Source: an uncultured Clostridia bacterium
Lineage (GTDB): Bacteria > Bacillota > Clostridia > Oscillospirales > Acutalibacteraceae
Length of the DNA stretch: 64,000 nt
Assembly (NCBI GenBank): GCA_937876205.1
Contig: CALEII010000030.1
Location: 43,948-107,947 of the forward strand
Reading direction: 5' to 3'
The position numbers and the translations under genes were made by a program. This document shows positions 49,145-57,756 of the stretch, piece after piece (the first letter of the stretch is position 1; each line of letters starts with the position of its first letter). The notes below the pieces were generated by a model. It was given only the letters and a program-made list of their open reading frames with translations. It was not told the origin of the DNA and searched no databases.

Positions 49145-51190
49145 TTGAAAACTTATAGTTCAGACAAAATCCGTAATATTGTTATAGCAGGCCGTGGCGG
49201 CAGAGGTAAGACAACTCTTGCAGAAGCAATGCTTTATCTTGCAGGTGCAACAGACAGACTTGGCCGTGTTCTTGACGGAAATACAGTAATGGACTTTGAC
49301 GCAGAAGAAAAGAGAAGAAAGTCTTCTGTTCAGACTGCAGTTGCTCCCATCGAATGGCTTGATGCAAAAATCAATCTTCTTGACACACCCGGTTCATTCG
49401 ACTTTGCAGGCGGCGTTGCAGAAGGTATGCGTGCTGCAGGTACAGCTCTTATCGTTCTTCAGTCAGGCGGCGGTGTAGACGTCGGTGCTGAGAAGGCTTA
49501 TAAGACAGCTATCAAGCACGGCAAATCAATTATGTTCGTTGTTTCAAAGTGTGACGATGAAAACGGTCACTTCTTCCAGACATTCGATTCTCTTAAGGAA
49601 GTTTACGGAACACCCTGCTGTCCCGTTGTTATTCCTCATATCGTAGACGGTAAGGTTGACTGTTACATAGATTTCGCAACAGGTAAGGCTTTTAAATATG
49701 ACGGCGGCAAGAAGACAGAAGTTGCTATGCCCGAAGGCGAAAAGATTGAAAGAATGAGAAATGAGCTTCTCGAAGCTGTTGCCACAACAGATGACGAGCT
49801 TATGGAAAAGTTCTTCGGCGGTGAAGAATTCACTCAGGAAGAAATCTATAACGGCCTTTCTGCAGGTATCACAGACGGTTCTGTTTACCCCATCTTTGCT
49901 TGTTCAGGTTACACAACAGAGGCTGTTGACCTTCTTCTTGATTCAATTGCAAACTTTGCTCCTTCAGCTGCTGCAAAGACAGGCGAAGGCGACTTTAAGT
50001 GCGATCCCGAAGGTCATCTTGCAGCTATATGTTTCAAGTCAGTTGCTGACCCCTTTGTAGGTAAGATGTCATTCTTCAAGGTTGTTTCAGGTAAGCTCAC
50101 TCCCGACCGTACTGCAGTCAACGCAAGAACAGGCGAAACTGTCAAGGTTGGTAAGCTCCTTACAATCAAGGGCGGTAAGCAGGAAGAAGCTGACTGCATT
50201 ACAGCCGGTGATATCGGCGTTGCAACAAAGCTTTCAGGCGTTCATACAGGTGACACACTCTGCTCAGACAAGAAGATTGTTGAGCTCAAGGGTGTCAGCT
50301 TCCCGAAGCCCTGCCTTTCAATGGCTGTAAAGGTTCGCAAGAAGGGTGAAGAAGAAAAGGTTGCATCAGGTCTTCGTAAGCTTATGACAGAAGATCCCAC
50401 AATCTCATTCTATACAAATGAAGAAACAAAAGAAATGATTCTTGCAGGTATCGGCGAACAGCATCTTGATATAATTGTTTCAAAGCTCAAGGCTAAGTTC
50501 GGTGTAGAAGTTGACCTCGCTCCCGCAAGAGTTGCATACAGAGAAACAATCAAGAAAAAGGTTGAAGTACAGGGCAGACACAAGAAACAGTCCGGCGGTC
50601 ACGGTCAGTTCGGTGACGTATGGATCAGATTTGAGCCCTGTGAGGGTGAAGATCTTGTATTTGCTGAGGAAGTATTCGGCGGCTCAGTTCCCAAGAACTT
50701 CTTCCCTGCAGTTGAAAAGGGACTTCGTGAGAGCGTTTCAAGAGGTCTCGTAGCAGGCTACCCCGTAGTTGGTATCAAGGCTACACTTTATGATGGCTCA
50801 TACCATCCCGTTGACTCATCAGAAATGGCTTTCAAGACAGCTGCTTCACTTGCATTCAAGAAGCTCAATCCCGATGCCCAGCCCGTAATTCTTGAGCCCA
50901 TCGGTACTCTCAATGCTTATATGCCCGATGATAACCTCGGTGACATTATGGGTGATATCACAAAGAGACGTGGCCGTGTTCTCGGTATGGGACCTGCAGA
51001 AGAGCCCAAGATGCAGAAGCTTGAGGCTGAAGTGCCTATGGCAGAAATGGGCGATTTCGCAACAATTCTCCGTAGCGTTACAATCGGCAGAGGTTACTTT
51101 GACTTTGAATTCTGCCGTTATGAAGAAGCTCCTATGAACGTAGCCCAGAAGGTTATTGAGGAAGCTAAGAAAGACGCAGAGGAAGAATAA
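49145..51190 (+). CDS. Elongation factor G-like GTPase (FusA2 type)
   Basis: A 681-residue five-domain translational GTPase starting with TTG at 49145 (GGGAGG 8 nt upstream). G1 is GRGGRGKTTLAEA, G3 LLDTPGSFDF and G4 SKCDDEN, where the usual NKxD is changed to SKCD. Later parts show EF-G domains III-V, with GIGEQHLDIIVSKLKAKF and the domain IV/V elements GHGQFGDVWI and GDITKRRGRVLGM. The divergent G1 and G4 and the stand-alone position mark it as the second EF-G of Firmicutes rather than the str-operon copy. Its exact role (ribosome rescue, stress translation) is not established. Confidence 0.9.
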   Translation: MKTYSSDKIRNIVIAGRGGRGKTTLAEAMLYLAGATDRLGRVLDGNTVMDFDAEEKRRKSSVQTAVAPIEWLDAKINLLDTPGSFDFAGGVAEGMRAAGTALIVLQSGGGVDVGAEKAYKTAIKHGKSIMFVVSKCDDENGHFFQTFDSLKEVYGTPCCPVVIPHIVDGKVDCYIDFATGKAFKYDGGKKTEVAMPEGEKIERMRNELLEAVATTDDELMEKFFGGEEFTQEEIYNGLSAGITDGSVYPIFACSGYTTEAVDLLLDSIANFAPSAAAKTGEGDFKCDPEGHLAAICFKSVADPFVGKMSFFKVVSGKLTPDRTAVNARTGETVKVGKLLTIKGGKQEEADCITAGDIGVATKLSGVHTGDTLCSDKKIVELKGVSFPKPCLSMAVKVRKKGEEEKVASGLRKLMTEDPTISFYTNEETKEMILAGIGEQHLDIIVSKLKAKFGVEVDLAPARVAYRETIKKKVEVQGRHKKQSGGHGQFGDVWIRFEPCEGEDLVFAEEVFGGSVPKNFFPAVEKGLRESVSRGLVAGYPVVGIKATLYDGSYHPVDSSEMAFKTAASLAFKKLNPDAQPVILEPIGTLNAYMPDDNLGDIMGDITKRRGRVLGMGPAEEPKMQKLEAEVPMAEMGDFATILRSVTIGRGYFDFEFCRYEEAPMNVAQKVIEEAKKDAEEE

Positions 51191-51265
51191 TAATTCTGAA
51201 GTTTTCCAAACAAACAATATTTTTCACATTCGCCGTCGGAGTTCGCTTCGGCGGCGTTTGTGCGC

Positions 51266-51296
51266 AAAAAAAATCGGGCATCAGCCCGATTTTTTA
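51266..51296. terminator. Bidirectional terminator
   Basis: AAAAATCGGGC (51269-51279) pairs with GCCCGATTTTT (51284-51294), between the EF-G gene and the convergent SWIM gene. Confidence 0.9.
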
Positions 51297-51307
51297 CGCT
51301 CAATTTT

Positions 51308-52099
51308 TTACAGCTCAATTGTGCCGTCTTTTCTGTTACGTATACAAAGTGTATATAAATCATCCTTACAGACAGCCGCAAAGCAGCCTGATGCTTCATA
51401 CTGAGACTTGTAGCTCTTTTCTATGCTTTCAAGCATATCTCTGAGGGTGAGCATTGCGGCGTACATATGCTTGCAGTTATAGCTGCAGTAGCAGTCACAC
51501 AGAAGATTCTTTATCTGACCGTTGTTGTATTCAAACTCAACAGTATATGCTTCACTGCCCTCAACTATTGCGAAGCCCTTTCCGTTATAAAGTGAAATAT
51601 AACGGACTCTGTTTTCCTTGTGATAATTTATGCCTCTGTTTCTGATTACTTCACTGATATCCATTTTTTCAAGCTCATCAAGAGGAAATGATGAGTCATC
51701 GGTGCTGAATTCATAGTCATCTTCATTAACGAGTCTGTACCAGCTGAGCACCTTCTGCGCAGGCAGTGAATCAGGCTCAAATGTTATAAAATGAGTCAGC
51801 GTCTGATAAAAGCTGCCCTTTATATCTGTATCCACAAGGCAAACAACCTTTCTGTAGTCGCTTATGCGGATTTTGAAATTATAGCTTACCGAAACCACGA
51901 TTCCCCTTATGCCCTCAAGTCTGCCCTCAACATAGACAAAATCACCTTCGTGAAGGTCAAACATATCATTGAAATAAGTCAGCACAAGGTTTTTGTCGGG
52001 AAACATAACCTCAACAAGAGACTTTTTTGCTTCTGAATACTGTGCAAAACCGTATTCGTTTTTATTCTGTTCTGATTCAAAACCGAGCTTGAATTTCAT
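51308..52099 (-). CDS. SWIM zinc-finger protein of unknown function
   Basis: A 263-residue protein. The ATG at 52099 is chosen for AGGAGTG upstream; the longer frame lacks a site. Near residue 220 it shows CDCYCSYNCKHMYAA, a SWIM zinc finger (CxC-x4-CxH), found in DNA- or protein-binding proteins. The N-terminal 120 residues hold a beta-rich domain (LVEVMFPDKNLVLTYFND, YVEGRLEGIRGIVVSVSYN). Partner and role are unknown. Single gene. Confidence 0.75.
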   Translation of the reverse strand: MKFKLGFESEQNKNEYGFAQYSEAKKSLVEVMFPDKNLVLTYFNDMFDLHEGDFVYVEGRLEGIRGIVVSVSYNFKIRISDYRKVVCLVDTDIKGSFYQTLTHFITFEPDSLPAQKVLSWYRLVNEDDYEFSTDDSSFPLDELEKMDISEVIRNRGINYHKENRVRYISLYNGKGFAIVEGSEAYTVEFEYNNGQIKNLLCDCYCSYNCKHMYAAMLTLRDMLESIEKSYKSQYEASGCFAAVCKDDLYTLCIRNRKDGTIEL

Positions 52100-52181
52100 T
52101 GTGAACACTCCTTTTTGTGCTTCTGTAACCTGATTATAACAAAACAAGTGTCCAATAAAACTCCCAATAAAAACAGTTTTT

Positions 52182-52742
52182 TTATTGCATCAATTCATTC
52201 AGACTGCATATACTTCTGAAGTGTATGGGTGTTATGCCGATTTTTTCAAGATGCTCAAGGTTAGAAAGATTGTCATCAATCATATATATTTTGTCATATT
52301 TTCTGTTCATCTGTGAAACACAGTGAAGATATGCGGCTTCATCGGGCTTTGAAAGACCGATGTTGCAGGATATAAACATTCTGTCAAACAGGTCTGTGAG
52401 TGAATACTCATCAAACAGCTTTTCAACAAAGCCGAGAGGTGCATTTGACAGAAGAATCACGTCATTATCTTCTCTGAGCTTTTTTATTACGGGAATGATT
52501 TCTTCATTGAGGATTATCAGACTGTTCCATTCGTCAAGAATTTCGTTTTTCGGCATATGAAGCTCTTCTGACATATTTTCAAACAGCTCATCATATGTCA
52601 CAATTCCCAGATCGGCAGGTACAAAAAATTTTTCTTTAAGAAGTACAGCTTCATCCTTTGTGAAGTGTCTTTCAAAAAAAATCGGCGCAATTTCACTGAA
52701 AACTACTCCGAAGCAATCAAAAATAATAAGTCTGTTTTTCAT
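52182..52742 (-). CDS. HAD-family phosphatase
   Basis: A 186-residue HAD hydrolase. I prefer the ATG at 52742, 6 nt after GGTG, over the GTG at 52751. Motif I is reduced to IIFDCFGVVF (the second Asp of the usual DxDGT replaced), motif II is ILLSNAP, and motif III/IV is KP followed by IYMIDDNLSNLEHLEKIG. Because the second catalytic Asp is missing, phosphatase activity is uncertain, but this DxFGV form is common in the YihX-type subgroup, which dephosphorylates hexose phosphates. Confidence 0.85.
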   Translation of the reverse strand: MKNRLIIFDCFGVVFSEIAPIFFERHFTKDEAVLLKEKFFVPADLGIVTYDELFENMSEELHMPKNEILDEWNSLIILNEEIIPVIKKLREDNDVILLSNAPLGFVEKLFDEYSLTDLFDRMFISCNIGLSKPDEAAYLHCVSQMNRKYDKIYMIDDNLSNLEHLEKIGITPIHFRSICSLNELMQ

Positions 52743-52790
52743 TTTTATCACCGGTTTTATTATAACAGAGCCTGTTTATGCTTGTCAATG

Positions 52791-52819
52791 TTGAAAAAAC
52801 AAAACATTTGTGCTATAAT
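52791..52819 (+). promoter_or_regulatory. Promoter of the Y-family polymerase operon
   Basis: TTGAAA (52791-52796) and TATAAT (52814-52819), 17 nt apart. No convincing LexA box (GAAC-N4-GTTC) is seen around it. Confidence 0.6.
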
Positions 52820-52842
52820 ACCTTTAAGTGAGGTGAAGAAGG

Positions 52843-54336
52843 ATGAATGAGAAGAAAACATATATAGCAATAGACCTTAAGTCCTTCTACGCCAGCGTGG
52901 AGGCTATGGAGAGGGGACTTGACCCGATGACAACCAATCTTGTGGTTGCTGACCCCTCAAGAACTGAGAAGACAATCTGTCTTGCTGTGTCACCCAGTCT
53001 CAAAAGCTACGGGATATCGGGCCGAGCGAGAATGTTTGAAGCCATTCAGCAGGTTAAGGTTGCAAATGCACTCAGGCAGAAAAAAGCTCCTGACGGTGAG
53101 TTTTCAGGCTCATCTTATGACGATAATGAGCTTAAAAGCAATCCGTCACTTGCCATTGATTTTATTGTTGCAGTGCCGAGAATGGCACTTTATATCGAGT
53201 ATAGCACAAGGATTTATAATGTTTACCTCAGACATATTGCTCCTGAGGATATCCATGTTTATTCTATTGATGAGGTGTTTATAGACGCCACATCATATTT
53301 AAAGACATCAGGACTCAATGCCCACGATTTTGCGAGGATGCTTATTCTTGAGGTACTTACCGAAACGGGAGTCACTGCAACGGCAGGTATCGGCACAAAT
53401 CTTTATCTCTGTAAGGTTGCAATGGATATCACTGCAAAGCATATTCCTGCAGATAAAGACGGTGTGCGTATTGCCGAGCTTGACGAAATGAGCTACCGTC
53501 AGCAGCTATGGAGCCACAGACCTCTTACAGATTTCTGGCGAGTCGGCAGAGGTATATCAAAGAAGCTTGAGGAGCATTATCTCTATACAATGGGTGATGT
53601 GGCACGCTGCTCACTTTATAACGAAAATCTGCTTTATAAGCTTTTCGGTATCAATGCAGAGCTGCTCATTGACCACGCCTGGGGCTGGGAGCCGTGCACA
53701 ATTGCAGATATCAGGTCATATAAGCCATCGTCCAACAGCCTGAGCTCAGGTCAGGTCCTGCAGAGCCCTTATGATAATGAAAAAACGAGGATTGTTGTCC
53801 GTGAAATGGCAGACAGTCTGGCTCTTGACCTTGTTGAAAAGAAGCTTGTGACAAATCAGCTTGTTCTGACAATAGGCTACGATACTGCAAGCCTCAGTGA
53901 TGAATACACAGGTGAAATAAAAACTGATTTCTACGGCAGGCGTGTGCCTAAAAGTGCAAGAGGCACTGCAAATATAGGCAGATTCACAGCATCATCAAGG
54001 CTTATAACAGACGCCGTGCTCAGTGCCTTTGATGAAAATACAGAAAAAAATCTTCTTGTCAGAAGAATAAACATCTCTGCAAACCATGTTGTGCCGGAGA
54101 CTTCTGTAAAGGATTGCGATGAGCCTTATCAGATATCTCTTTTTGAGGATTATGAAGAAACTCAGCGCAGGCAGAATGAAGAAAAAGCCGAGCTTGCAAA
54201 GGAACGGAAGATTCAGGAGACTGTTATCGGTATAAAGAATAAATTCGGCAAGAATGCAATTCTGAAGGGCACAAATCTTAAGGAGGGCGCCACGGCAAAA
54301 GACCGTAACAGACAAATCGGCGGTCATAAAGCCTGA
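52843..54336 (+). CDS. Y-family DNA polymerase (UmuC/DinB type)
   Basis: A 497-residue translesion polymerase. The catalytic palm shows YIAIDLKSFYASVEAMERGL (first Asp), VYSIDEVFIDATSYL (the SIDE motif) and GVTATAGIGTNLYLCKVAMD; a helix-hairpin-helix region (RVGRGISKKLEEHYLYTMGD) and the little-finger domain follow. It lacks the usual beta-clamp pentapeptide at the extreme C-terminus as far as I can see, though YQISLFEDY near 430 fits a clamp-binding QxSLF motif. It is followed by a YolD-like gene, a pairing known from SOS-type cassettes in Firmicutes. Confidence 0.92.
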   Translation: MNEKKTYIAIDLKSFYASVEAMERGLDPMTTNLVVADPSRTEKTICLAVSPSLKSYGISGRARMFEAIQQVKVANALRQKKAPDGEFSGSSYDDNELKSNPSLAIDFIVAVPRMALYIEYSTRIYNVYLRHIAPEDIHVYSIDEVFIDATSYLKTSGLNAHDFARMLILEVLTETGVTATAGIGTNLYLCKVAMDITAKHIPADKDGVRIAELDEMSYRQQLWSHRPLTDFWRVGRGISKKLEEHYLYTMGDVARCSLYNENLLYKLFGINAELLIDHAWGWEPCTIADIRSYKPSSNSLSSGQVLQSPYDNEKTRIVVREMADSLALDLVEKKLVTNQLVLTIGYDTASLSDEYTGEIKTDFYGRRVPKSARGTANIGRFTASSRLITDAVLSAFDENTEKNLLVRRINISANHVVPETSVKDCDEPYQISLFEDYEETQRRQNEEKAELAKERKIQETVIGIKNKFGKNAILKGTNLKEGATAKDRNRQIGGHKA

Positions 54337-54366
54337 GTCCGTGCAGATGTTTTACGGGAGAAAGCT

Positions 54367-54783
54367 ATGAATAATTATGATGATATAATAAATCTGCCGC
54401 ATTACGAATCAGCAACACGGCAGCGTATGTCAATGCACGACAGAGCTGCACAGTTCAGTCCTTTTGCGGCGCTTACCGGGCACAGCGATGCCATTGATGA
54501 GACTGCACGGTATACGGAAAAGGCACCTGAGCTTGATGAGAATGAGAAAGCAATTCTCAACGAAAAGCTGTTGCTCATATGTGAAAATATTCCTTCCTCA
54601 CAGACGGTTACAGTGACATATTTCAGCCCTGATGAAAAAAAGGACGGCGGCTCGTATATCACAAAATGCGGCACTGTCAGAAATATTGACACATTCAGAA
54701 GGGAACTCGTTTTCTCGGATATGACAAAAATATCTGTTGACTGCATTACGGATATAGATTGTCAGGGAATTACAATAAAATAA
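54367..54783 (+). CDS. YolD-like protein
   Basis: A 138-residue protein of the YolD-like group: MSMHDRAAQFSPFAALTGHS near residue 20 is its signature, followed by a C-terminal beta domain (ITKCGTVRNIDTFRRELVFS, ISVDCITDIDC). YolD proteins sit beside UmuC/UvrX polymerases and are thought to assist them, much like UmuD, but the mechanism is not proven. Start at 54367 follows GGGAG; it lies 30 nt after the polymerase gene. Confidence 0.8.
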   Translation: MNNYDDIINLPHYESATRQRMSMHDRAAQFSPFAALTGHSDAIDETARYTEKAPELDENEKAILNEKLLLICENIPSSQTVTVTYFSPDEKKDGGSYITKCGTVRNIDTFRRELVFSDMTKISVDCITDIDCQGITIK

Positions 54784-54791
54784 AAGATAAA

Positions 54792-54820
54792 AGCTCCTGT
54801 GGTACACAACCACGGGAGCT
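54792..54820 (+). terminator. Terminator of the polymerase operon
   Basis: AGCTCCTGTGGT pairs with ACCACGGGAGCT (one T-G pair) around ACACA. Confidence 0.75.
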
Positions 54821-54824
54821 GATG

Positions 54825-55454
54825 TTATATAATATCTGAAATTACCGGTGACAGTTCTTCTTTGATGAGCTGATGACCTGCAGCAGTGGGGTGTATACCG
54901 TCAACACTCCAGTATCTTGTGTCACCGTCTGCGGCGGCTTCATCAAATTTATTCTGTAACGGTATAAACGGGAGAGTGTATTTTTCGGCAATCCGTTCTG
55001 CAGCCCGTGCGTGTTCCTTCACCTGATAGCTGAAATCTTCCCACAGTGCGTCTGTGGCAGAACCTCTGAGAACAAACGGCTCAAGAATTATAATTTTTAT
55101 CTGCGGTAATGCTTCTTTTATTTCATCAATGAGCATAGAATAAATTCTTTCAAATTTCTCTGTTTCAACACCGCATTTCATTGTCAGCTCGTGAGAAACA
55201 TCATTGACGCCTATGAGAATTGACATACAGTCAGGTTCAAGGTTTATGATGTCCTCCTTGATACGGGCATACACATCTGTTATTCTGTCACCGCTGACGC
55301 CACGGTTAATGAATTTTACTTCCCCTTTTCTGTTTTTTTTTAATTCAGACGCAACAAGCAGTGCATAGCCGCAGCCTAAACCGAAATTTTCCCGATTCTC
55401 GTCATCTCTGTTTGCATCGGTTATTGAATCGCCCTGAAATAAAAATGTTTTCAT
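54825..55454 (-). CDS. SGNH/GDSL-family hydrolase
   Basis: A 209-residue esterase of the SGNH fold. The start ATG at 55454 follows GAGGTG. Block I is FLFQGDSITDANRD with the catalytic Ser, block II has the Gly in NRGVSGDRI, block III is IGVNDVSHE and block V is SVDGIHPTAAGH with the Asp/His pair. It has no signal peptide. Substrates of such enzymes include acetylated sugars or lipids; next to no helpful neighbours, the choice is open. Confidence 0.9.
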   Translation of the reverse strand: MKTFLFQGDSITDANRDDENRENFGLGCGYALLVASELKKNRKGEVKFINRGVSGDRITDVYARIKEDIINLEPDCMSILIGVNDVSHELTMKCGVETEKFERIYSMLIDEIKEALPQIKIIILEPFVLRGSATDALWEDFSYQVKEHARAAERIAEKYTLPFIPLQNKFDEAAADGDTRYWSVDGIHPTAAGHQLIKEELSPVISDII

Positions 55455-55612
55455 CCTTCGCACCTCACAGAAAATTATATCTGATTTTATCATAAAACAC
55501 AGGCATTTGCAATAACGAAAATCAGTTGCCGGTTATCAGTTTTTACAGCTGCTGAAATGAAGAAAACAACAGTAAAAAACTCTTTGCCGGCACTGATTTC
55601 TGAGCTGAAAAG

Positions 55613-55682
55613 TACATTTCATTCCCTTAAAAAGCACTTTCGTTCCTTTTGTATTGATTTATGTCGGAATAACTCTTACAAT
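55613..55682 (+). promoter_or_regulatory. LytTR-regulated promoter with paired 21-bp-spaced sites
   Basis: TACATTTCATTCC (55613-55625) and GCACTTTCGTTCC (55634-55646) are direct repeats 21 bp apart, two helical turns, as for LytTR dimers. A promoter follows at once: TTGATT (55654-55659) and TACAAT (55677-55682), 17 nt apart. A very similar pair lies at 61878-61911. Position suggests activation of, and feedback by, the LytTR regulator encoded just downstream. Sites are inferred from spacing and recurrence. Confidence 0.7.
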
Positions 55683-55759
55683 ATGCCTGACATTATGAAG
55701 TATTTTTCTTTTTGCTTGAATATGTCGTATATTTATGATAAAATTAAAGAGGTGTTTGT

Positions 55760-56458
55760 ATGAAAATAGCAATTTGTGATGATGAAAGACAGATTATAAA
55801 TGATTATACAAAAATAATCGGTGAATATCTGGTCGCAAAAAACATTGTCTGTTCCGTTGACGGCTTCACAGACGGAAACTCGTTCCTGCAGCTTGCAGGT
55901 GAATACGACCTTGTTTTTCTTGATTATGATCTGCCTGATATAAACGGTATGGAAATTGCAAGAAGCATAAGAGCCAATGACGGAAAAATTATGATAGTTT
56001 TTCTCACTGCATATGCAGAGCACGTTTTTGACAGCTTTCATGTTGATGCTTTCAGGTATCTTCTGAAGCCTGTGAGCAAGGAGGCTGTTTATGAGGTGCT
56101 TGAAAAATTTGTGGAAATATATAATCATAACAGAAAAATTACAATTCCCACAAACAATGCCTATATTTCTGTTGATGCAGATGAGGTTATATATATTGAG
56201 GCTGCAAAGAAGCATACAAAAGTGAAAACCACAGGCAATGAATTTATGGCAAACAAGGCAATTTCCGTTTATCAGACTGAGATTGCAAACCCTCATTTTT
56301 TCCGTACTCACAGAGGGTATATTGTCAATATGAGATATATTTCAACTGTTGAAAAAAATACAATAACACTCACAAACGGTGAAATTATACTTCTGAGCTC
56401 AAAATGCCGTGATGAGTTCAATAAATCATATATGAATTACCTGAAATACGGTTCATAA
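55760..56458 (+). CDS. LytTR-family response regulator
   Basis: A 232-residue two-component regulator. The receiver domain (1-120) has DDERQ, the phospho-Asp in FLDYDLPDINGMEIA, and FLTAY and LKPVS switch residues. The LytTR DNA-binding domain (about 135-232) contains VIYIEAAKKHTKVKT and FFRTHRGYIVNMRYI. LytTR regulators bind paired direct repeats upstream of peptide, surface or virulence genes. It is the first gene of the operon behind the paired-site promoter and ends 12 nt before the kinase start. Confidence 0.93.
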   Translation: MKIAICDDERQIINDYTKIIGEYLVAKNIVCSVDGFTDGNSFLQLAGEYDLVFLDYDLPDINGMEIARSIRANDGKIMIVFLTAYAEHVFDSFHVDAFRYLLKPVSKEAVYEVLEKFVEIYNHNRKITIPTNNAYISVDADEVIYIEAAKKHTKVKTTGNEFMANKAISVYQTEIANPHFFRTHRGYIVNMRYISTVEKNTITLTNGEIILLSSKCRDEFNKSYMNYLKYGS

Positions 56459-56470
56459 GGAGTGACTCCT

Positions 56471-57739
56471 TTGCAGGTACTTGAAATTCTGCTGTATGTG
56501 CTCAAGGACATAACAGGGCTTGTGAGCATTGTTATGATTCTTCACAATATAATGTCAGCCGAATACAGAAAAAAGCAGGTTGTTATTCCTGCATATATAG
56601 CAGCAGGCATTATCGCAGCTGTGTCAATATGGATTTTCCCTGCTGTTATCGGGAATCGGATTGATGCCGAATCAATGGCAGACACTGTTTCGTCACTGAT
56701 GTTTGTACTCTTTCCGTTTATTATTCTCAGATGCAGCAAAAAACTGATGCCTGTAGTTTTTTCGATTCTTTATGTAATGACTGCAGAGGTAATTTACGGC
56801 GTTATTGCATCAATGCTCCCTAAGGGGATTATAAGCGAATGTATTGTGATGTCAGCTTTGTTTATTGCCGTGATTATCATTGTAAGAGTTACCTCGGGCA
56901 ACAGTGAGCTTAACATTCTTTCAAATGTATTCAGAACGGTGCCTAAGTGGGTTTATGTCTGTCTTGCAATTTTTGATCTGACAGGTTATTACAGGGAATT
57001 CGGCATAAGTGCGGGAATATATAATGTTTTATATGCAGTTTCAACTGTGATGGTTATTGCCTGCGTAATTTATTTTATAGGTAAAATTTTTGTTCTTACA
57101 TATCAGCAGAATCAGATTATCAGAAAAATGGATATTCAGCACGAATATTATCAGCAGATGCTCAGCAGCAATGACGATGTGAGGCAGTTCCGTCACGATT
57201 ATAAAAATCATATGATGGTTGTCACCTCTCTTCTCAACAACGGCAAAACAAAAGAGGCATCTGACTATATCGAGAATATTCAGCTGAAGACAGGTAATTT
57301 CGGCAAGAAGTTTTCAACAGGGAATTTCATTGCAGATGCAATACTGGGTGACAAAAGCTCACTTGCACAGGAGTATGCAATTCACATTGATTTTACGGGC
57401 AGAATCCCCGAAAAGGGTATACTCAATGTTGACCTTTGCACAGTTGTTGCAAATCTCACAGACAATGCAATTGAAGCTCTTAAAAACTTTGAAGGAAATA
57501 AATATATAAAGATAACCGCTTCTGTCAGAAACGGCTATCTGACGCTTTCATTCACAAATCCTGCAAAGGATGTCAGAATCGTGAACAACAGAATAAGGAC
57601 ATCCAAAGCCGATAAGAAGAATCACGGTATCGGTCTTAAAAATGTGGAGAATGTTGCAAAAAAATACTCGGGAAATATGCTCCTGAGTTTTCTTGATGAT
57701 GAATTCACTGCTGATGTCAGTATGAAGATAGAAGCCTGA
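56471..57739 (+). CDS. GHKL (AgrC/VirS-type) sensor histidine kinase
   Basis: A 422-residue membrane kinase. I start it at TTG 56471, 8 nt after AAGGAG; the GTG at 56462 overlaps that ribosome site. Six hydrophobic segments fill the first 215 residues. The phospho-acceptor His is in RQFRHDYKNHMMV (around residue 255), the N box is NLTDNAIEAL and the G box is KNHGIGLKNVENVA. Kinases of this class usually sense secreted peptides, but no peptide precursor gene is nearby. It pairs with the LytTR regulator in the same operon. Confidence 0.92.
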   Translation: MQVLEILLYVLKDITGLVSIVMILHNIMSAEYRKKQVVIPAYIAAGIIAAVSIWIFPAVIGNRIDAESMADTVSSLMFVLFPFIILRCSKKLMPVVFSILYVMTAEVIYGVIASMLPKGIISECIVMSALFIAVIIIVRVTSGNSELNILSNVFRTVPKWVYVCLAIFDLTGYYREFGISAGIYNVLYAVSTVMVIACVIYFIGKIFVLTYQQNQIIRKMDIQHEYYQQMLSSNDDVRQFRHDYKNHMMVVTSLLNNGKTKEASDYIENIQLKTGNFGKKFSTGNFIADAILGDKSSLAQEYAIHIDFTGRIPEKGILNVDLCTVVANLTDNAIEALKNFEGNKYIKITASVRNGYLTLSFTNPAKDVRIVNNRIRTSKADKKNHGIGLKNVENVAKKYSGNMLLSFLDDEFTADVSMKIEA

Positions 57740-57756
57740 AAAAAGGAAATGATGTT

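Noticed and set aside
52741..52845. LexA/SOS box before the Y-family polymerase
   Set aside because: The sequence between the -35 and the start contains no GAAC-N4-GTTC or close variant; the match AAACATTTGT is too weak.
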